A DNA stretch of 64,000 nucleotides from Crotalaria pallida. Its lineage: Eukaryota > Streptophyta > Magnoliopsida > Fabales > Fabaceae. The translations under genes were made by a program, and so were the position numbers. Positions 10,704 through 22,124 of the stretch are shown piece by piece (position 1 is the first letter of the stretch; every line of letters starts with the position of its first letter). The notes below the pieces were generated by a model. It did no database searches. It saw nothing but the letters and a program-made list of their open reading frames with translations, and had not been told where the DNA came from. Where the stretch lies: NCBI GenBank assembly GCA_037953625.1, contig CM075649.1, positions 71,269,290-71,333,289 of the forward strand, given 5' to 3'.

Positions 10704-11078
10704 TACTATGTGACACCCTCATTTTATATCTTGAAAATAATTAATATTTCCAAATATTGAATACTTGCTATCAAAAGTCGGGACTGAAAATTTTTTCCCT
10801 TTTCAATGTTTACTTGCTTAATTATAAATCCTTCTTTCCTGGACAAATAAATTGAATTCCGCTTAATATTATTTTAATTACGAAAAGGCTCTCGAGACAA
10901 TGTCTTTTAAACATAATAAAACATCTTCGTAGACCTTATTAAAATATATTATTTGTATCTCGAGTTTGATCGAATGTATAAAATATAAACTTATTGCCGA
11001 ATCCTTTTTGAATCAGAATCAGAGTATGCGGAAGTAAAAGTAATACTTGTGGGGCACTACTGAGGTAAGGAAAAACAT

Positions 11079-11081
<3 letters not shown>

Positions 11082-11111
<30 letters not shown>
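11082..11111. repeat. AT dinucleotide microsatellite in LTR
   Basis: Uninterrupted AT repeat of 30 bases. The matching tract in the other LTR (19182-19205) has 24 bases, so its length has changed since insertion. Confidence 0.9.
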
Positions 11112-11113
<2 letters not shown>

Positions 11114-11365
11114 TAACATAAAATCCCACCAGTATCATCAGTAGCAAGTAGCAAAAGTCGAGATAGCAAGTTTTGTGAAATATATACAAACCAGCTGCAT
11201 AAAAATAAACCTCACTCTAAGACCTCTCAAAATATATACAATATATCACAATATCCAAAAATAGAAGTCCCAGAGCAGGTCATCCATGTCCTCAACAGCT
11301 CCTCTGTGCCTCCGCAACTCTATCCCTAGGACCTAGGATCCAAAACATCTATGCTATGCAGGTTC

Positions 11366-11842
11366 CTAGGAACCAGCAGGTCCACCTCTAGCAGAAACAG
11401 TAGGCTCGACATGCACCTCCTCCTCGTCCTCATCCTCCACAGGGTCCTCCTCGACCTCGCCCAACTGTGCAGAGACCTCACCACTGGGTCTAGGATCTGC
11501 TGAAGCAGTCCTATCAAAGTCAGTCGGACCAGGAGAAGGAGTCTCCTCAGTGACAACTCTGTGGGAGGAAGGATGAGAACGAGTGGCAGCTCTAAAACGA
11601 AAACTATGGAATCGACGCACGGGTCGAGCCGGGGGTGGTCCTCTATATGTATAAAAGGGTGGAACATGCATAGTATAGACTAAAGGGATCCTAAATCGAC
11701 GAGGTCGCACCCGAACCAGAGGGTTAGGGTGGTAGAGAGTGATCTCCACCTCCCCCTCAAAAGTGGCACGATGCTCCTCGTACGTCCATATACCACTAGA
11801 GATAGGGCGTATCTCGATGCAGGCTAGATATCTGACCATCAC
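11366..11842 (-). other. Open frame of unknown meaning in element B LTR
   Basis: A 158-codon minus-strand frame present in both LTRs (counterpart 19461-19934, 157 codons). The predicted product is Arg/Pro-rich in the middle and acidic near the end, with the one-codon length difference falling in the Glu/Asp run. The two copies keep the frame, including a 3-base indel, but both LTRs descend from one sequence, so conservation proves little. It lies in the transcribed R/U5 part if the TATA-like site is used. I recognise no domain and do not assign a function. Confidence 0.25.
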
Positions 11843-12062
11843 CTAAACAGGGCATAGGGAGTAAGTATACACATATACATAATTGATAAAGACTAAAATT
11901 ACAAACACAAATATGTCATGGACAGACAACAATGCAAGTACATATGAGCACACCAATTTTCAACATTATATTTCTTATAATGCAAGTGGCATGATGCATG
12001 ATCTTCTATCCACAACTGAGGCCTCTAAAAGTCCATCTTGGACGTCCATCCAATACACCATT

Positions 12063-12283
12063 GTGTTCCCGGAACACTGACATTTGTTCCCAGAACGTAA
12101 TGCCAAACCATACTTGGATAATAAGCATCACTCCCAGAGTGTGCATCACGTTCCCAGAACGCATACATTCCCGGAACGCATAAAACCAGGTCCCGGACAC
12201 TGGCCACATTCCCAGAATATGTCATCAAGTAGGTTACAATTTGGTACTCCCGGAGTACCCTCATCATATTCCCAGAATATGAT
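12063..12283. repeat. Cluster of short palindromes, left LTR of B
   Basis: About nine inverted repeats in 221 bp, each centred on TCCC[A/G]GA but with different self-complementary arms: 12063-12077, 12086-12096, 12129-12141, 12149-12161, 12168-12176, 12190-12198, 12208-12218, 12243-12259 and 12263-12283. The longest stems have 7 bp (GGTACTC/GAGTACC) and 9 bp (ATCATATTC/GAATATGAT), each with a 3-base centre. As RNA they would be a string of triloop hairpins. No function is known to me. Confidence 0.8.
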
Positions 12284-12548
12284 AAACGTTCCTACCAACC
12301 AAACTTCCATTCTATATGCATGAATGCACAGTTATTAAGGTTGGTTTTATCTTTACTTTAATTACTTGCGATTTAGAAATATTTCAATTTCCCTTTTGAA
12401 TGATTAATTTGACGTATAATCCTTGGCACAAAAATTCACTCTTGAGTTAACTCAAAAACATGCCATTAGGCTTAGATTGGGAAAAACTTAACCAATGGTA
12501 TTCATTTTCACTTAAAAGACTTAGCTTTTATTTTTCAGTTTCAGGTAC

Positions 12549-12579
12549 TAACCGGTTACAGTCTCAGGCTAACCGGTTA
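12549..12579. promoter_or_regulatory. Paired TAACCGGTTA boxes, pair 1 (left LTR)
   Basis: Two perfect 10-bp palindromes TAACCGGTTA at 12549-12558 and 12570-12579, 21 bp start to start. Likely a protein-binding dimer site; the partner is unknown. Confidence 0.65.
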
Positions 12580-12891
12580 GAATTACAGACCTGAACTGGT
12601 TTACCATTGAAATTCAGAAAACCGTTTTTCTTGAATTCTCTACCCAATCCATAAACAAATTTCAACATTATTTATTACCTCAAATCCACTATTTTCATCA
12701 TTCAAAAATCTAAATCACATTCCAATTTCCAAATCAGCACAATTTCCTCTTGAAATTATCTCATTACACTAAGGTGTTAACTCTCAATTTCAATCTGAAC
12801 CATAACAGTATTAAGGTCTAGATTTGAGTAAAAATGGTAAGAACACAAGATCAATTTCAGAAATCCATTTTCTTTGAAATTACACAGTATC

Positions 12892-12922
12892 TAACCGGTT
12901 ACAAATATCGAATAACCGGTTA
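12892..12922. promoter_or_regulatory. Paired TAACCGGTTA boxes, pair 2 (left LTR)
   Basis: Copies at 12892-12901 and 12913-12922, again 21 bp apart with an 11-base spacer unrelated to that of pair 1. Confidence 0.65.
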
Positions 12923-13838
12923 GATTATGCAGTCTGCACACTGAAACATGAGATTTTACAAACCATTCTTTTCATTACTCAAATCTAACCAATTTCAACA
13001 CTCAAAAGAGTTCATATACCTTAAAACAAACATGTTTAACCACAGAAACACATTTAACTTGCATGCATTAAAATTATGTATCAAATTGCATAAAAACCCA
13101 TATAAACACAATTCAATACCAAAAAACTTATAATAATCATTTAGATTATGATTCAAGCATCAAAATCACTTGCATGCATACAAAGTTGCTCAAAAAAGAA
13201 TTGAGCTAGAATTTGGCCTCCAAGCCTTTTTGCCTTAAACACATAATGCCCTTTTGAGTCTATGTTGACTCAAATCCTAAATCACTTGATTTTAGTCTAA
13301 ATCTAGTATAAGGTAAACTTCTCCCATACCTCAAAGTTGTGTTTGATGAAGATTAACACTGAAACTTGAAGAAAATCCACAATCTCCCCACAAATCCTAT
13401 GTTCTGCTCTCAGCCACGATTTCCATCAACAGGGTTCAAAGACCAAAGAATTTGACATAGAAATTGACCAAAGAAATTGGGGAAAACAATTAGAACTCAA
13501 ACTAGATAACATGCACTAAGAGATAGGAGTGATTTGAGACTTAAGAGTTGCCTGTACTTACCAAATTCGAGCTTCAAAGCAAGCTCCAGAAATCAGTTTC
13601 TCAGGTTTTGCAGAAATTGGAACTGAACTTGACAAGCTTCGTACTCCTTCCACACTCAACCTCAACTCTCAAACTTAGTATCTTTACAAAGCTCAAGATG
13701 TAAGCTTTGCAACGGTGTATAGGTCTCAACCTCACTCTCAAAGACAATGAAGAATTTCAGCAACGAATTCAGGAACCCTAAACAGAGCCTCCACACTCAA
13801 TCTCAGCAAATCAACCCTAAATTCGTCAACAACACGGG

Positions 13839-13846
13839 CTTATATA
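13839..13846 (-). promoter_or_regulatory. TATA-like box, left LTR of B
   Basis: TATATAAG on the minus strand, copy of the site at 21956-21963 in the 5' LTR. Transcription starting just downstream would make the rest of the LTR, about 3.1 kb, R plus U5. Confidence 0.5.
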
Positions 13847-13976
13847 GAGGGATTTCCTTGCCATGCACGCCGACGCGTGTTCTCCACTGAGTTTTGGCTG
13901 ATTTCGTGGCGATTCCAGGGATTAATCAAGTGTTTACTCATCAAAACGCACTAACCCAGTTTCTGGGTTCATCGTC

Positions 13977-14007
13977 TAACCGGTTATAGGGCATTACTAA
14001 CCGGTTA
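13977..14007. promoter_or_regulatory. Paired TAACCGGTTA boxes, pair 3 (left LTR)
   Basis: Copies at 13977-13986 and 13998-14007, 21 bp apart. In sense orientation they lie about 130-170 bp upstream of the TATA-like box, a normal place for promoter elements. Confidence 0.7.
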
Positions 14008-14274
14008 GGTCAGTACAAAATTTAAAAATTAATACTTTTTAAATCTTTCCCTTCAAGAACCTTTTCAATATTACATTTAGGTCCTAAACCAAGGACTAAA
14101 ATGCAATATCTATATTTTTGCATTTATTTGCCATATAAAAATATTTCCACTTATTTTTATATTTCAGGCTAATTAAATACAAAATATAAACTTGGAAAAT
14201 TTTATGTAAATTAATAATAAAACTTTATTATTAATTTCCTTATTATCCGGAAGACGAAAATTAGGGGTGTTACA

Positions 14275-14288
14275 CTACTCCTCCACTT
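14275..14288 (-). other. Element B polypurine tract
   Basis: Minus strand AAGTGGAGGAGTAG directly abutting the 3' LTR, the plus-strand primer site. Confidence 0.8.
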
Positions 14289-14294
14289 AAAAGG

Positions 14295-14312
14295 AATTTC
14301 GTCCCCGAAATT
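14295..14312 (-). other. Conserved hairpin beside PPT (element B)
   Basis: AATTTCG and CGAAATT arms around a 4-base loop (sense GGGA). Elements C and D carry the same arms with loop AGGA at the same distance from the PPT. Confidence 0.65.
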
Positions 14313-14317
14313 CTAGC

Positions 14318-16138
14318 TTACATAAACAACTCAGGATGCTCTTGACGCATCTTCTCCTCTAATTCCCTTGTAGCTTCAGACACGTCAGCATTTTCCCATA
14401 TAACCTTGACTAAAGGTATCTCCTTTCCCCTGAGCTACTTAACTTCACGATCTTCTATTCGGAACGGTTTGACTTCAAAGGTAAGGTTCTCCTTCAAAGC
14501 TAGATCATCAGGTTGGATTTCCAAAATAATCGATGGGTCATGCACATACTTCTTCAATTGAGAAACATGAAAGAAATTGTGCAAATTGGATAGAGAGGGT
14601 GGTAAAGCTAGTTGATAAGCAACGGGACCAACTCTCTTAAGGATTTGGTATGGACCTATACACTTAGGTGAAAGCTTTCGGGTTCTCAAGGCTCTACTGA
14701 TTCTTTTCATCGGAACTATCCGAAGAAACACATGGTCGCCCTCTGAAAAATCTATTGGTTTCCTTCTCTTGTCAGCATAACTCTTCTGCCGACTTTGAGC
14801 CGCTCTCATCTTTTCCTGAACCATTCTGATTTTCTCAATTGTCTGCTGCACTATTTCCGGTCCAACCACTAAATTCTCCCCCACTTGAAACCAGCATAGC
14901 GGGGTTTGACACTTCCTTCCATACAAAGCCTCAAACGGTGCCATCCCAATGCTCGCATGATAGCTGTTGTTGTACGTGAATTCTGCAAGAGGTAACACTT
15001 GATCCCAACTTCCTTGTTCTTCAAGTGCACAAGCCCTCAACACATCTTCCAGAGACTGAATAGTTCTCTCCGTCTGACCATCCGTCTGTGGATGATATGC
15101 AGAACTCAATTTTAATCTTTTTCCCATAGCATCATGCAGACTCTTCCAGAACTGCGAAGAAAATCTGGGATCTCGATCCGACACAATACTCGAAGGCACT
15201 CCGTGAAGACGAACTACCTCCTTAATGTAGATCTGGGTAAGCTTATTCAAAGGGTAGCACATATTTATCGGAATAAAATGCGCCGACTTAGTCAACCTAT
15301 CCACAATCACCCAGATTGCATCATGATTTGCTACTGTCCTTGGCAAACCAGATACAAAATCCATTGAGATACTATCCCATTTCCATTGAGGGATACTTAA
15401 GGGTTGCAACTGTCCTCCGGGTTTCTGATGCTCTACCTTAGCGTTTTGGCAAATTAAGCATGAAGCCACATACTCCGCAACATCCTTTTTCAAACCAGAC
15501 CACCAAAACATTTTCTTCAGATCCTGATACATTTTGGTTGATCCAGGATGCATACTCATCCGGCTCTTATGTGTTTCATTAAGAATCAGTCTTCTAACCT
15601 CCTGATCTCTTGGTATGCAAATCCTTGTTCTGAAACGAAGGATTCCATCCAACCCAATCTTGAAATCAGGTTCCTTCCCTTCTGAACCTAATCTCATCTT
15701 TTCAATCAACTCTCCACCCGCTTGTTGCAACTCCCGAATTCTTTCTAAGAACACATTTGTGATCTGCAACATTCCCAACTTGATACTTGATGGTTCCACT
15801 TGCGTCAACAAGCTCAAGTCTCTGAATTCCTCAATCAACGCTGCTTCCTTCACCATCATCGCACTTATGTGGATTGCTTTCCGACTCAAAGCATCTGCAA
15901 CCACATTTGCTTTACCCGGATGATAATGGAGTTTAAAGTCATAATCCTTCAAAAACTCCATCCACCTTCTTTGCCTCATGTTCAACTCTTTTTGGTCAAA
16001 CAAATATTTCAAACTCTTATGGTCACTAAATACTTGAAAAGTAGTGCCATAGAGATGATGTCTCCATATCTTTAAGGCAAACACGATTGCAGCCAATTCC
16101 AAATCGTGTGTCGGGTAATTCGCCTCATGATTCTTCAA
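14318..16138 (-). pseudogene. Element B RNase H - integrase - chromodomain part
   Basis: Second half of the gag-pol polyprotein, in the same frame as the first half and separated from it by TAG at 16139-16141. It begins inside RNase H (NYPTHDLELAA, then FSDHKSLKYLF and PGKANVVADALSRK). Integrase follows: the HHCC zinc site ending SCLICQ, then DFVSGLPR, IVSDRDPRF and HPQTDGQTERT, which keep the catalytic Asp, Asp and Glu. The tail (KENLTFEVKPFRIED, then a LRGKEIPLVKVIW segment) is a chromodomain-like module that would steer integration to heterochromatin. A second TAG at 14435-14437 cuts this module; the ancestral stop is TAA at 14318-14320. A Trp usual in the EATWELE segment is Arg here. Confidence 0.88.
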
Positions 16139-18652
16139 CTATCGTGATGCATAAGCCACTACTCTTCCTTCTTGCATCAATACACACCCCAGTCCTTGCT
16201 TAGATGCATCACAGTACACTTCAAAGCTCTTGTGAGGATCAGGTAAGATTAACACAGGAGACGATGTTAACCTTTCCTTCAACTCTCGGAAACTACTTTC
16301 ACACCTATCGTCCCACACGAACGGTTGATCATTCCGAGTCAACTTCGTCAAAGGCAACGCAATCTTGGAAAATCCTTCAATAAACCTACGATAGTATCCA
16401 GCCAGCCCTAAGAAATTTCTCACCTCAGTCACAGTCTTAGGCTGTTCCCAGCTTAACACTGAACTTACTTTTGCTGGATCCACCGCAATTCCTTCCTTAG
16501 AGATTACGTGCCCCAGAAACTTCACTTCATTCAACCAAAACTCACATTTTGTAAGTTTGGCGTATAACTGCTTCTCCTTCAGGACTTTTAATACTATCCT
16601 GAGATGTTCTTCATGCTCCTCCGGACTCTTAGAATAGACCAGAATATCATCTATAAACATCACTACGAATAAATTCAGGTATGGTCTAAAGATCCGGTTC
16701 ATATAATCCATAAAAATGGCAGGTGCATTAGTCAATCCGAACGGCATCACAACATACTCATAATGACCGTATCGAGATCGAAATGCAGTCTTGGGTATAT
16801 CTTCCTCCTTTATCCTGATCTGATGATAGCCCGATCTCAGATCAATCTTGGAAAATACTGCAGCTCCCCTAACTTGATCCATAGGGTCATCAATCCTTGG
16901 CAAAGGGTACTTATTCTTAATAGTGACCTTATTCAACTGTCTGTAGTCCACACACATTCTCATACTACCATCCTTCTTCTTTACAAACAGTAATGGAGCG
17001 CCCCAAGGTGAAACGCTTGGCCTGATCATCTGCTTCTGCAGCAATTCCTCTATTTGCTTTTTCATTTCTGCCATTTCCGGTGGTGCCATTCTATCCGGAG
17101 CAATAGAGATGGGGCCCGCTCCAGGAACCAAATCAATCCCAAACTCTATTTCTCGCTTCGCAGGTAATCCTGGTATCTCCTCAGGAAATACATCCGGAAA
17201 TTCCCTCACCACAGGAATCTCTTCTATCGGCATGGACTCTTCTTCCCCGGTAGCAGAGAATAAACACATATAACCTTCAGGTTCAAGGGTTCTATATTGG
17301 ATTGTCTTTCTCTCACAATTGATGATCACTTGGTTCTTCATCAACCAATCCATACCCAAGATCACATCTAATTGTAACTTAGGGAGACAAACCAAATCTA
17401 CTTTAGAGACACGACCCAAGATTTCAACATCACACCCTAAACAAACCTTAGAGGTAAAGATAGGTATCCCAGTAGGGGTATCTATACTAAGATAGCAAGG
17501 CGAATCAGAAACAACAAGATTCAACCTACTCACACATTCAAGAGAAACAAAAGAATGTGTAGCTGCAGAATCAAACATGATCTGGCAAGGTTGAGCATTA
17601 AGCAAAAAGTTACCTTGCACGAGATTCGGGGTTTGGGTTGCTTCATTACCACTCTGGGTAAACACTCTTCCTTGCACCACAGGCTTGCCAGCAGATCCTT
17701 TTGCATCACCTTTTGCAGACTCTCTGCAATCACGAGCAAAATGACCTTGCTTTCCACATTTGAAACATCCTCCTGTGGACCAGCAGAATTGACCATGATG
17801 ATAACGCCTACACTTCTCACAATAAGGAGCATTATTGCGAGACTCGTTCTTGTTATCCATCACAGCTTTTCCCTTGCCCTTGTTCTTCTGAGAATATGGA
17901 CCATTATTCCGATGATCAAATTTCTTCTTCCTCTGTGGTCCATAGTTCTGTCCAATCCCCTTTCCTTGACTTCCTATCAGCTCAGCCTTCTTGTCATCCT
18001 CATACATTCTGCACATATCCACAAGTGCAGGAAAACTCTGAATCCTCTGATAACTGAAAATAGACTTCAGCTCCGGTCTCAGTCCACCTTCAAACTTAAC
18101 ACACTTACTCCTTTCATCAGGGTTATTCAAGTAGTAGGGAGAATATTTCATCAGCTCCTCAAATCTGGCAGCATATTCTCCTACACTTATATCCCCCTGC
18201 TTCAATTGCATGAATTCTACCTCCTTCTTTCTCCTTAAATCTTCTGGAAAGTATTTATTAAGAAATTTCTCCATAAACACTCCCCAGTTGATTGCTCTCC
18301 TTTCAAAATTTAGAAATTGAACAGTGTGATCCCACCAGTTTTCAGCTTCCCCATGGAGCATGTAAACTGCATAGGTTACCTTTTGCTCATCAGAACAATC
18401 TAAAGTTCTGAAAATCTTGTTGATCTCGTACAACCACTTGTTTGCCTCATCAGGTTTGTATCCTCCATCAAACCTTGGTGGATTGCACTTCTTGAATTCC
18501 GACAGAGTCTTAGCATCATGGTTCACCACATTACCAGCATGTGGATTACCAGCTTGTCCTTGAGGTGGCTGCTACTGCTGCTGCATACCTTCCAGCACAG
18601 TTGTAATACGTTCTAACATTTCGTTCGTATAATTTCTATTTCTGGTTGCCAT
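16139..18652 (-). pseudogene. Element B gag - protease - reverse transcriptase part
   Basis: First half of the polyprotein. The likely original start is the ATG at 18650-18652 (MATRNRNYTNEML), but TAG at 18572-18574 interrupts after a Gln run. Counting from codon 18529 downwards: gag core around residues 63-115, CCHC knuckle CFKCGKQGHFARDC at 255-268, protease FDSAATHSF at 319-327 and LGMDWL at 391-396, reverse transcriptase KIDLRSGYHQ at 561-570 and FIDDILVYS at 625-633, then the start of RNase H. The protease box is DSA where DSG is usual, which probably harms activity. The frame ends at TAG 16139-16141, right where a Gln is expected (YASR-Q-L). All three stops in this element replace likely CAG codons. 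Confidence 0.9.
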
Positions 18653-18790
18653 AGAAAGACCTGCACTATGGGCTTCGAGTCACTAAAAGGTCTTTAAAGC
18701 ATAAGCACTACTAGCTTACTCAAACATATTCAAATAACATTGAATACCATACTAAGCTGCATCATCAGGGCCATGAGGGACAGGACCAAA

Positions 18791-18802
18791 GCTCTGATAC
18801 CA
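18791..18802 (-). other. Element B primer binding site (initiator Met)
   Basis: Minus strand TGGTATCAGAGC, complementary to the 3' end of plant initiator tRNA-Met, six bases inside the 5' LTR. Confidence 0.92.
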
Positions 18803-19181
18803 CCAACGTGTGACACCCTCATTTTATATCTTGAAAATAATTAATATTTCCAAATATTGAATACTTGCTATCAAAAGTCGGGACTGAAAATTTTTTCCCT
18901 TTTCAATGTTTACTTGCTTAATTATAAATCCTTCTTTCCTGGACAAATAAATTGAATTCCGCTTAATATTATTTTAATTACGAAAAGGCTCTCGAGACAA
19001 TGTCTTTTAAACATAATAAAACATCTTCGTAGACCTTATTAAAATATATTATTTGTATCTCGAGTTTGATCGAATGTATAAAATATAAACTTATTGCCGA
19101 ATCCTTTTTGAATCAGAATCAGAGTATGCGGAAGTAAAAGTAATACTTGTGGGGCACTGCTGAGGTAAGGAAAAACATAAC

Positions 19182-19205
19182 ATATATATATATATATATA
19201 TATAT
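19182..19205. repeat. AT dinucleotide microsatellite in LTR
   Basis: 24-base AT tract, the shorter counterpart of 11082-11111. Confidence 0.9.
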
Positions 19206-19460
19206 CATAACATAAAACCCCACCAGTATCATCATTAGCAAGTAGCAAAAGTCGAGAAAGCAAATCTTGGTCAAATATATACAAACCAGCTGCATAAAAA
19301 TAAACCTCACTCTAAGACCTCTCAAAATATATACAATATATCACAATATCCAAAAATAGAAGTCCCAGAGCAGGTCATCCATGTCCTCAGCAGCTCCTCT
19401 GATCCTCCTCAGCTCTATCCCTAGGACCTAGGATCCAAAACATCTATGCTATGCAGGCTC

Positions 19461-19934
19461 CTAGGAACCAGCAGGTCCACCTCTAGCAGAAACAGTAGGC
19501 TCGACATGCACCTCCTCGTCCTCATCCTCCACAGGGTCCTCCTTGACCTCACCCGACTGTGCAGAGACCTCACCACTGGGTCTAGGATCTGCGGAAGCAG
19601 TCCTATCAAAGTCAGTCGGACCAGGAGCAGGAGTTTCCTCAGTGACAACTCTGTGGGAGGAAGGATGAGAACGAGTGGCAGCTCTAAAACGAAAACTATG
19701 GAATCGACGCACGGGTCGAGCTGGGGGTGGTCCTCTATATGTATAAAAGGGTGGAACATGCATAGTATAGACTAAAGGGATCCTAAATCGACGAGGTCGC
19801 ACCCGAACCAGAGGGTTAGGGTGGTAGAGAGTGATCTCCACCTCCCCCTCAAAAGTGGCACGGTGCTCCTCGTACGTCCATATACCACTAGGGATAGGGC
19901 GTATCTCGATGCAGGCTAGATATCTGGCCATCAC
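19461..19934 (-). other. Open frame of unknown meaning in right LTR of B
   Basis: Counterpart of the frame at 11366-11842, one codon shorter, with only a handful of amino-acid changes. No domain recognised; in the 5' LTR it would lie in the transcribed leader. Function is not claimed. Confidence 0.25.
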
Positions 19935-20156
19935 CTAAACAGGGCATAGGGAGTAAGTATACACATATACATAATTGATAAAGACTAAAATTACAAACAC
20001 AAATATGTCATGGACAGACAACAATGCAATTACATATGAGCACACCAATTTTCAACATTATATCTCTTATAATGCAAGTGGCATGATGCATGATCTTCTA
20101 TCCACAACTGAGGCCTCTAAAAGTCCATCTTGGACGTCCATCCAATACACCATTGC

Positions 20157-20359
20157 GTTCCCGGAACACTAACATTCGTTCCCAGAACGTAATGCCAAAC
20201 CATACTTGGATAATAAGCATCACTCCCAAAGTGTGCATCACGTTCCCAAAACGCATAAAAACCAGGTCCCGGACACTGGCCACATTCCAAGAATATGTCA
20301 TCAAGTAGGTTACAATTTGGTACTCCCGGAGTACCCTCCTCATATTCCCAGAATATGAT
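20157..20359. repeat. Cluster of short palindromes, right LTR of B
   Basis: Counterpart of 12063-12283. GGTACTC/GAGTACC and CATATTC/GAATATG stems are kept. Several centres have changed (CACTCCCAAAGTG, CGTTCCCAAAACG, ATTCCAAGAAT), all by G-to-A or C-to-A steps. One site is better paired here than in the left copy: CGTTC/GAACG. Confidence 0.75.
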
Positions 20360-20634
20360 AAACGTTCCTACCAACCAAACTTCCATTCTCTATGCATGAA
20401 TGCACAGTTATTAAGGTTGGTTTTATCTTTACTTTAATTACTTGCGATTTAGAAATATTTCAATTTCCCTTTTGAATGATTAATTTGAGGTATAATCCTT
20501 GACGCAAAAATTCACTCTTGAGTTAACTCAAAAACATGCCATTAGGCTTAGATTGGGAAAAACTTAACCAATGGTATTCATTTTCACTTAAAAGACTTAG
20601 CTTTTATTTTTCAGTTTTAGGTACTAACCGGTTA

Positions 20635-20665
20635 CAGTCTCAGGCTAACCGGTTAGAATTACAAA
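20635..20665. promoter_or_regulatory. Paired TAACCGGTTA boxes, pair 1 (right LTR)
   Basis: Perfect copies at 20635-20644 and 20656-20665, 21 bp apart. Confidence 0.65.
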
Positions 20666-21003
20666 CCTGAACTGGTTTACCATTGAAATTCAGAAAACCC
20701 TTTTTCTTGAATTCTCTACCCAATCCATAAACAAATTTCAACATTATTTTATACCTCAAATCCACTATTTTCGTCATTCAAAAATCTAAATCACATTCCA
20801 ATTTCCAAATGAGCACAATTTCCTCTTGAAATTATCTCATTACACTAAGGTATTAACTCTCAATTTCAATCTGAACCATAACAGTATTATTCAACTTATT
20901 TTCAGATTGAGTTCAAGTGAAATTAAGGTCTAGATTTGAGTAAAAATGGTAAGAACACAAGATCAATTTCAGAAATCCATTTTCTTTGAAATTACACAGT
21001 ATC

Positions 21004-21034
21004 TAACCGGTTACAAATATCGATTAACCGGTTA
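21004..21034. promoter_or_regulatory. Paired TAACCGGTTA boxes, pair 2 (right LTR)
   Basis: Perfect copies at 21004-21013 and 21025-21034, 21 bp apart. Confidence 0.65.
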
Positions 21035-21955
21035 GATTATGCAGTCTGCACACTGAAACATGAGATTTTACAAACCATTCTTTTCATTACTCAAATCTAA
21101 CCAATTTCAACACTCAAAAGAGTTCATATACCTTAAAACAAACATGTTTAACCACAGAAACACATTTAACTTGCATTCATTAAGTTTAATGTATCAAATT
21201 GCATAAAAACCCATATAAACACAATTCAATACCATAAAACTTATAATAAACATTTAGATTATGATTCAAGCATCAAAATCACTTGCATGCATCAACACAA
21301 AGTTGCTCAAAACAGAATTGAGCTAGAATTTGGCCTCCAAGCCTTTTTGCCTTAAACACATAATGCCCTTTTGAGTCTATGTTGACTCAAATCCTAAATC
21401 ACTTGATTTTAGTCTAAATGTAGTATAAGGTAAACTTCTCCCATACCTCAAAGTTGTGTTTGATGAAGATTAACACTGAAACTTGAAGAAAATCCACAAT
21501 CTCCCCACAAATCCTATGTTCTGCTCTCAGCCACGATTTCCATCAACAGGGTTCAAAGACCAGAGAATTTGACATAGAAATTGACCAAAGAAATTGGGGA
21601 AAACAATTAGAACTCAACCTTGGTAACATGCACTAAGAGATAGGAGTGATTTGAGACTTATGAGTTGTCTGTACTTACCAAAATCGAGCTTCAAAGCAAG
21701 CTCCAGAAATCAGTTTCTCAGGTTTTGGAGAAATTGGAACTGAACTTGACAAGCTTCGTACTCATTCCACACTCAACCTCAACTCTCAAACTTAGTATCT
21801 TTACAAAGCTCAAGATGTAAGCTTTGCAACGGTGTATAGCTCTCAGCCTCACTCTCAAAGACAATGAAGAATTTCAGCAACGAATTCAGGAATCCTAAAC
21901 AGAGCCTCCACACTCAATCTCAGCAAATCAACCCTAAATTCGTCAACAACACAGG

Positions 21956-21963
21956 CTTATATA
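21956..21963 (-). promoter_or_regulatory. TATA-like box of element B 5' LTR
   Basis: TATATAAG on the minus strand within CTCTATATAAGCC, about 430 bp from the start of U3. It is the best core-promoter candidate for element B; a start near 21925-21935 is inferred. Confidence 0.55.
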
Positions 21964-22093
21964 GAGGGATTTCCTTGCCATGCACGCCGATGCGTGTTCT
22001 CCACTGAGTTTAGGCTGATTTCGTGGCGATTCCAGGGATTAATCAAGTGATTACTCATCAAAACGCACTAACCCAGTTTCTGAGTTCATCGTC

Positions 22094-22124
22094 TAACCGG
22101 TTACAGGGCATTACTAACCGGTTA
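22094..22124. promoter_or_regulatory. Paired TAACCGGTTA boxes, pair 3 (right LTR)
   Basis: Perfect copies at 22094-22103 and 22115-22124, 21 bp apart, upstream of the TATA-like box in sense orientation. Confidence 0.7.

Larger units (their letters stand above)
10709..14274 (-). repeat. Element B left LTR (3' LTR in sense)
   Basis: About 3566 bp, ends TG...CA, nearly collinear with 18809-22391. It carries an AT microsatellite (11082-11111), a palindrome cluster (12063-12283), three pairs of TAACCGGTTA boxes and a minus-strand TATA-like site at 13839-13846. A 36-bp or so segment in the right LTR near 20890-20930 is missing here. An open frame at 11366-11842 (minus), conserved in both LTRs and rich in Arg and Pro, is not recognised. 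Confidence 0.94.

Noticed and set aside
12063..12283. Heat-shock elements in the palindrome cluster
   Set aside because: Plant heat-shock elements use TTCnnGAA with two bases between; here the centre is three bases and the arms extend further.
15615..18238. Plus-strand open frames opposite element B gag-pol
   Set aside because: Antisense shadows of the clear minus-strand polyprotein.
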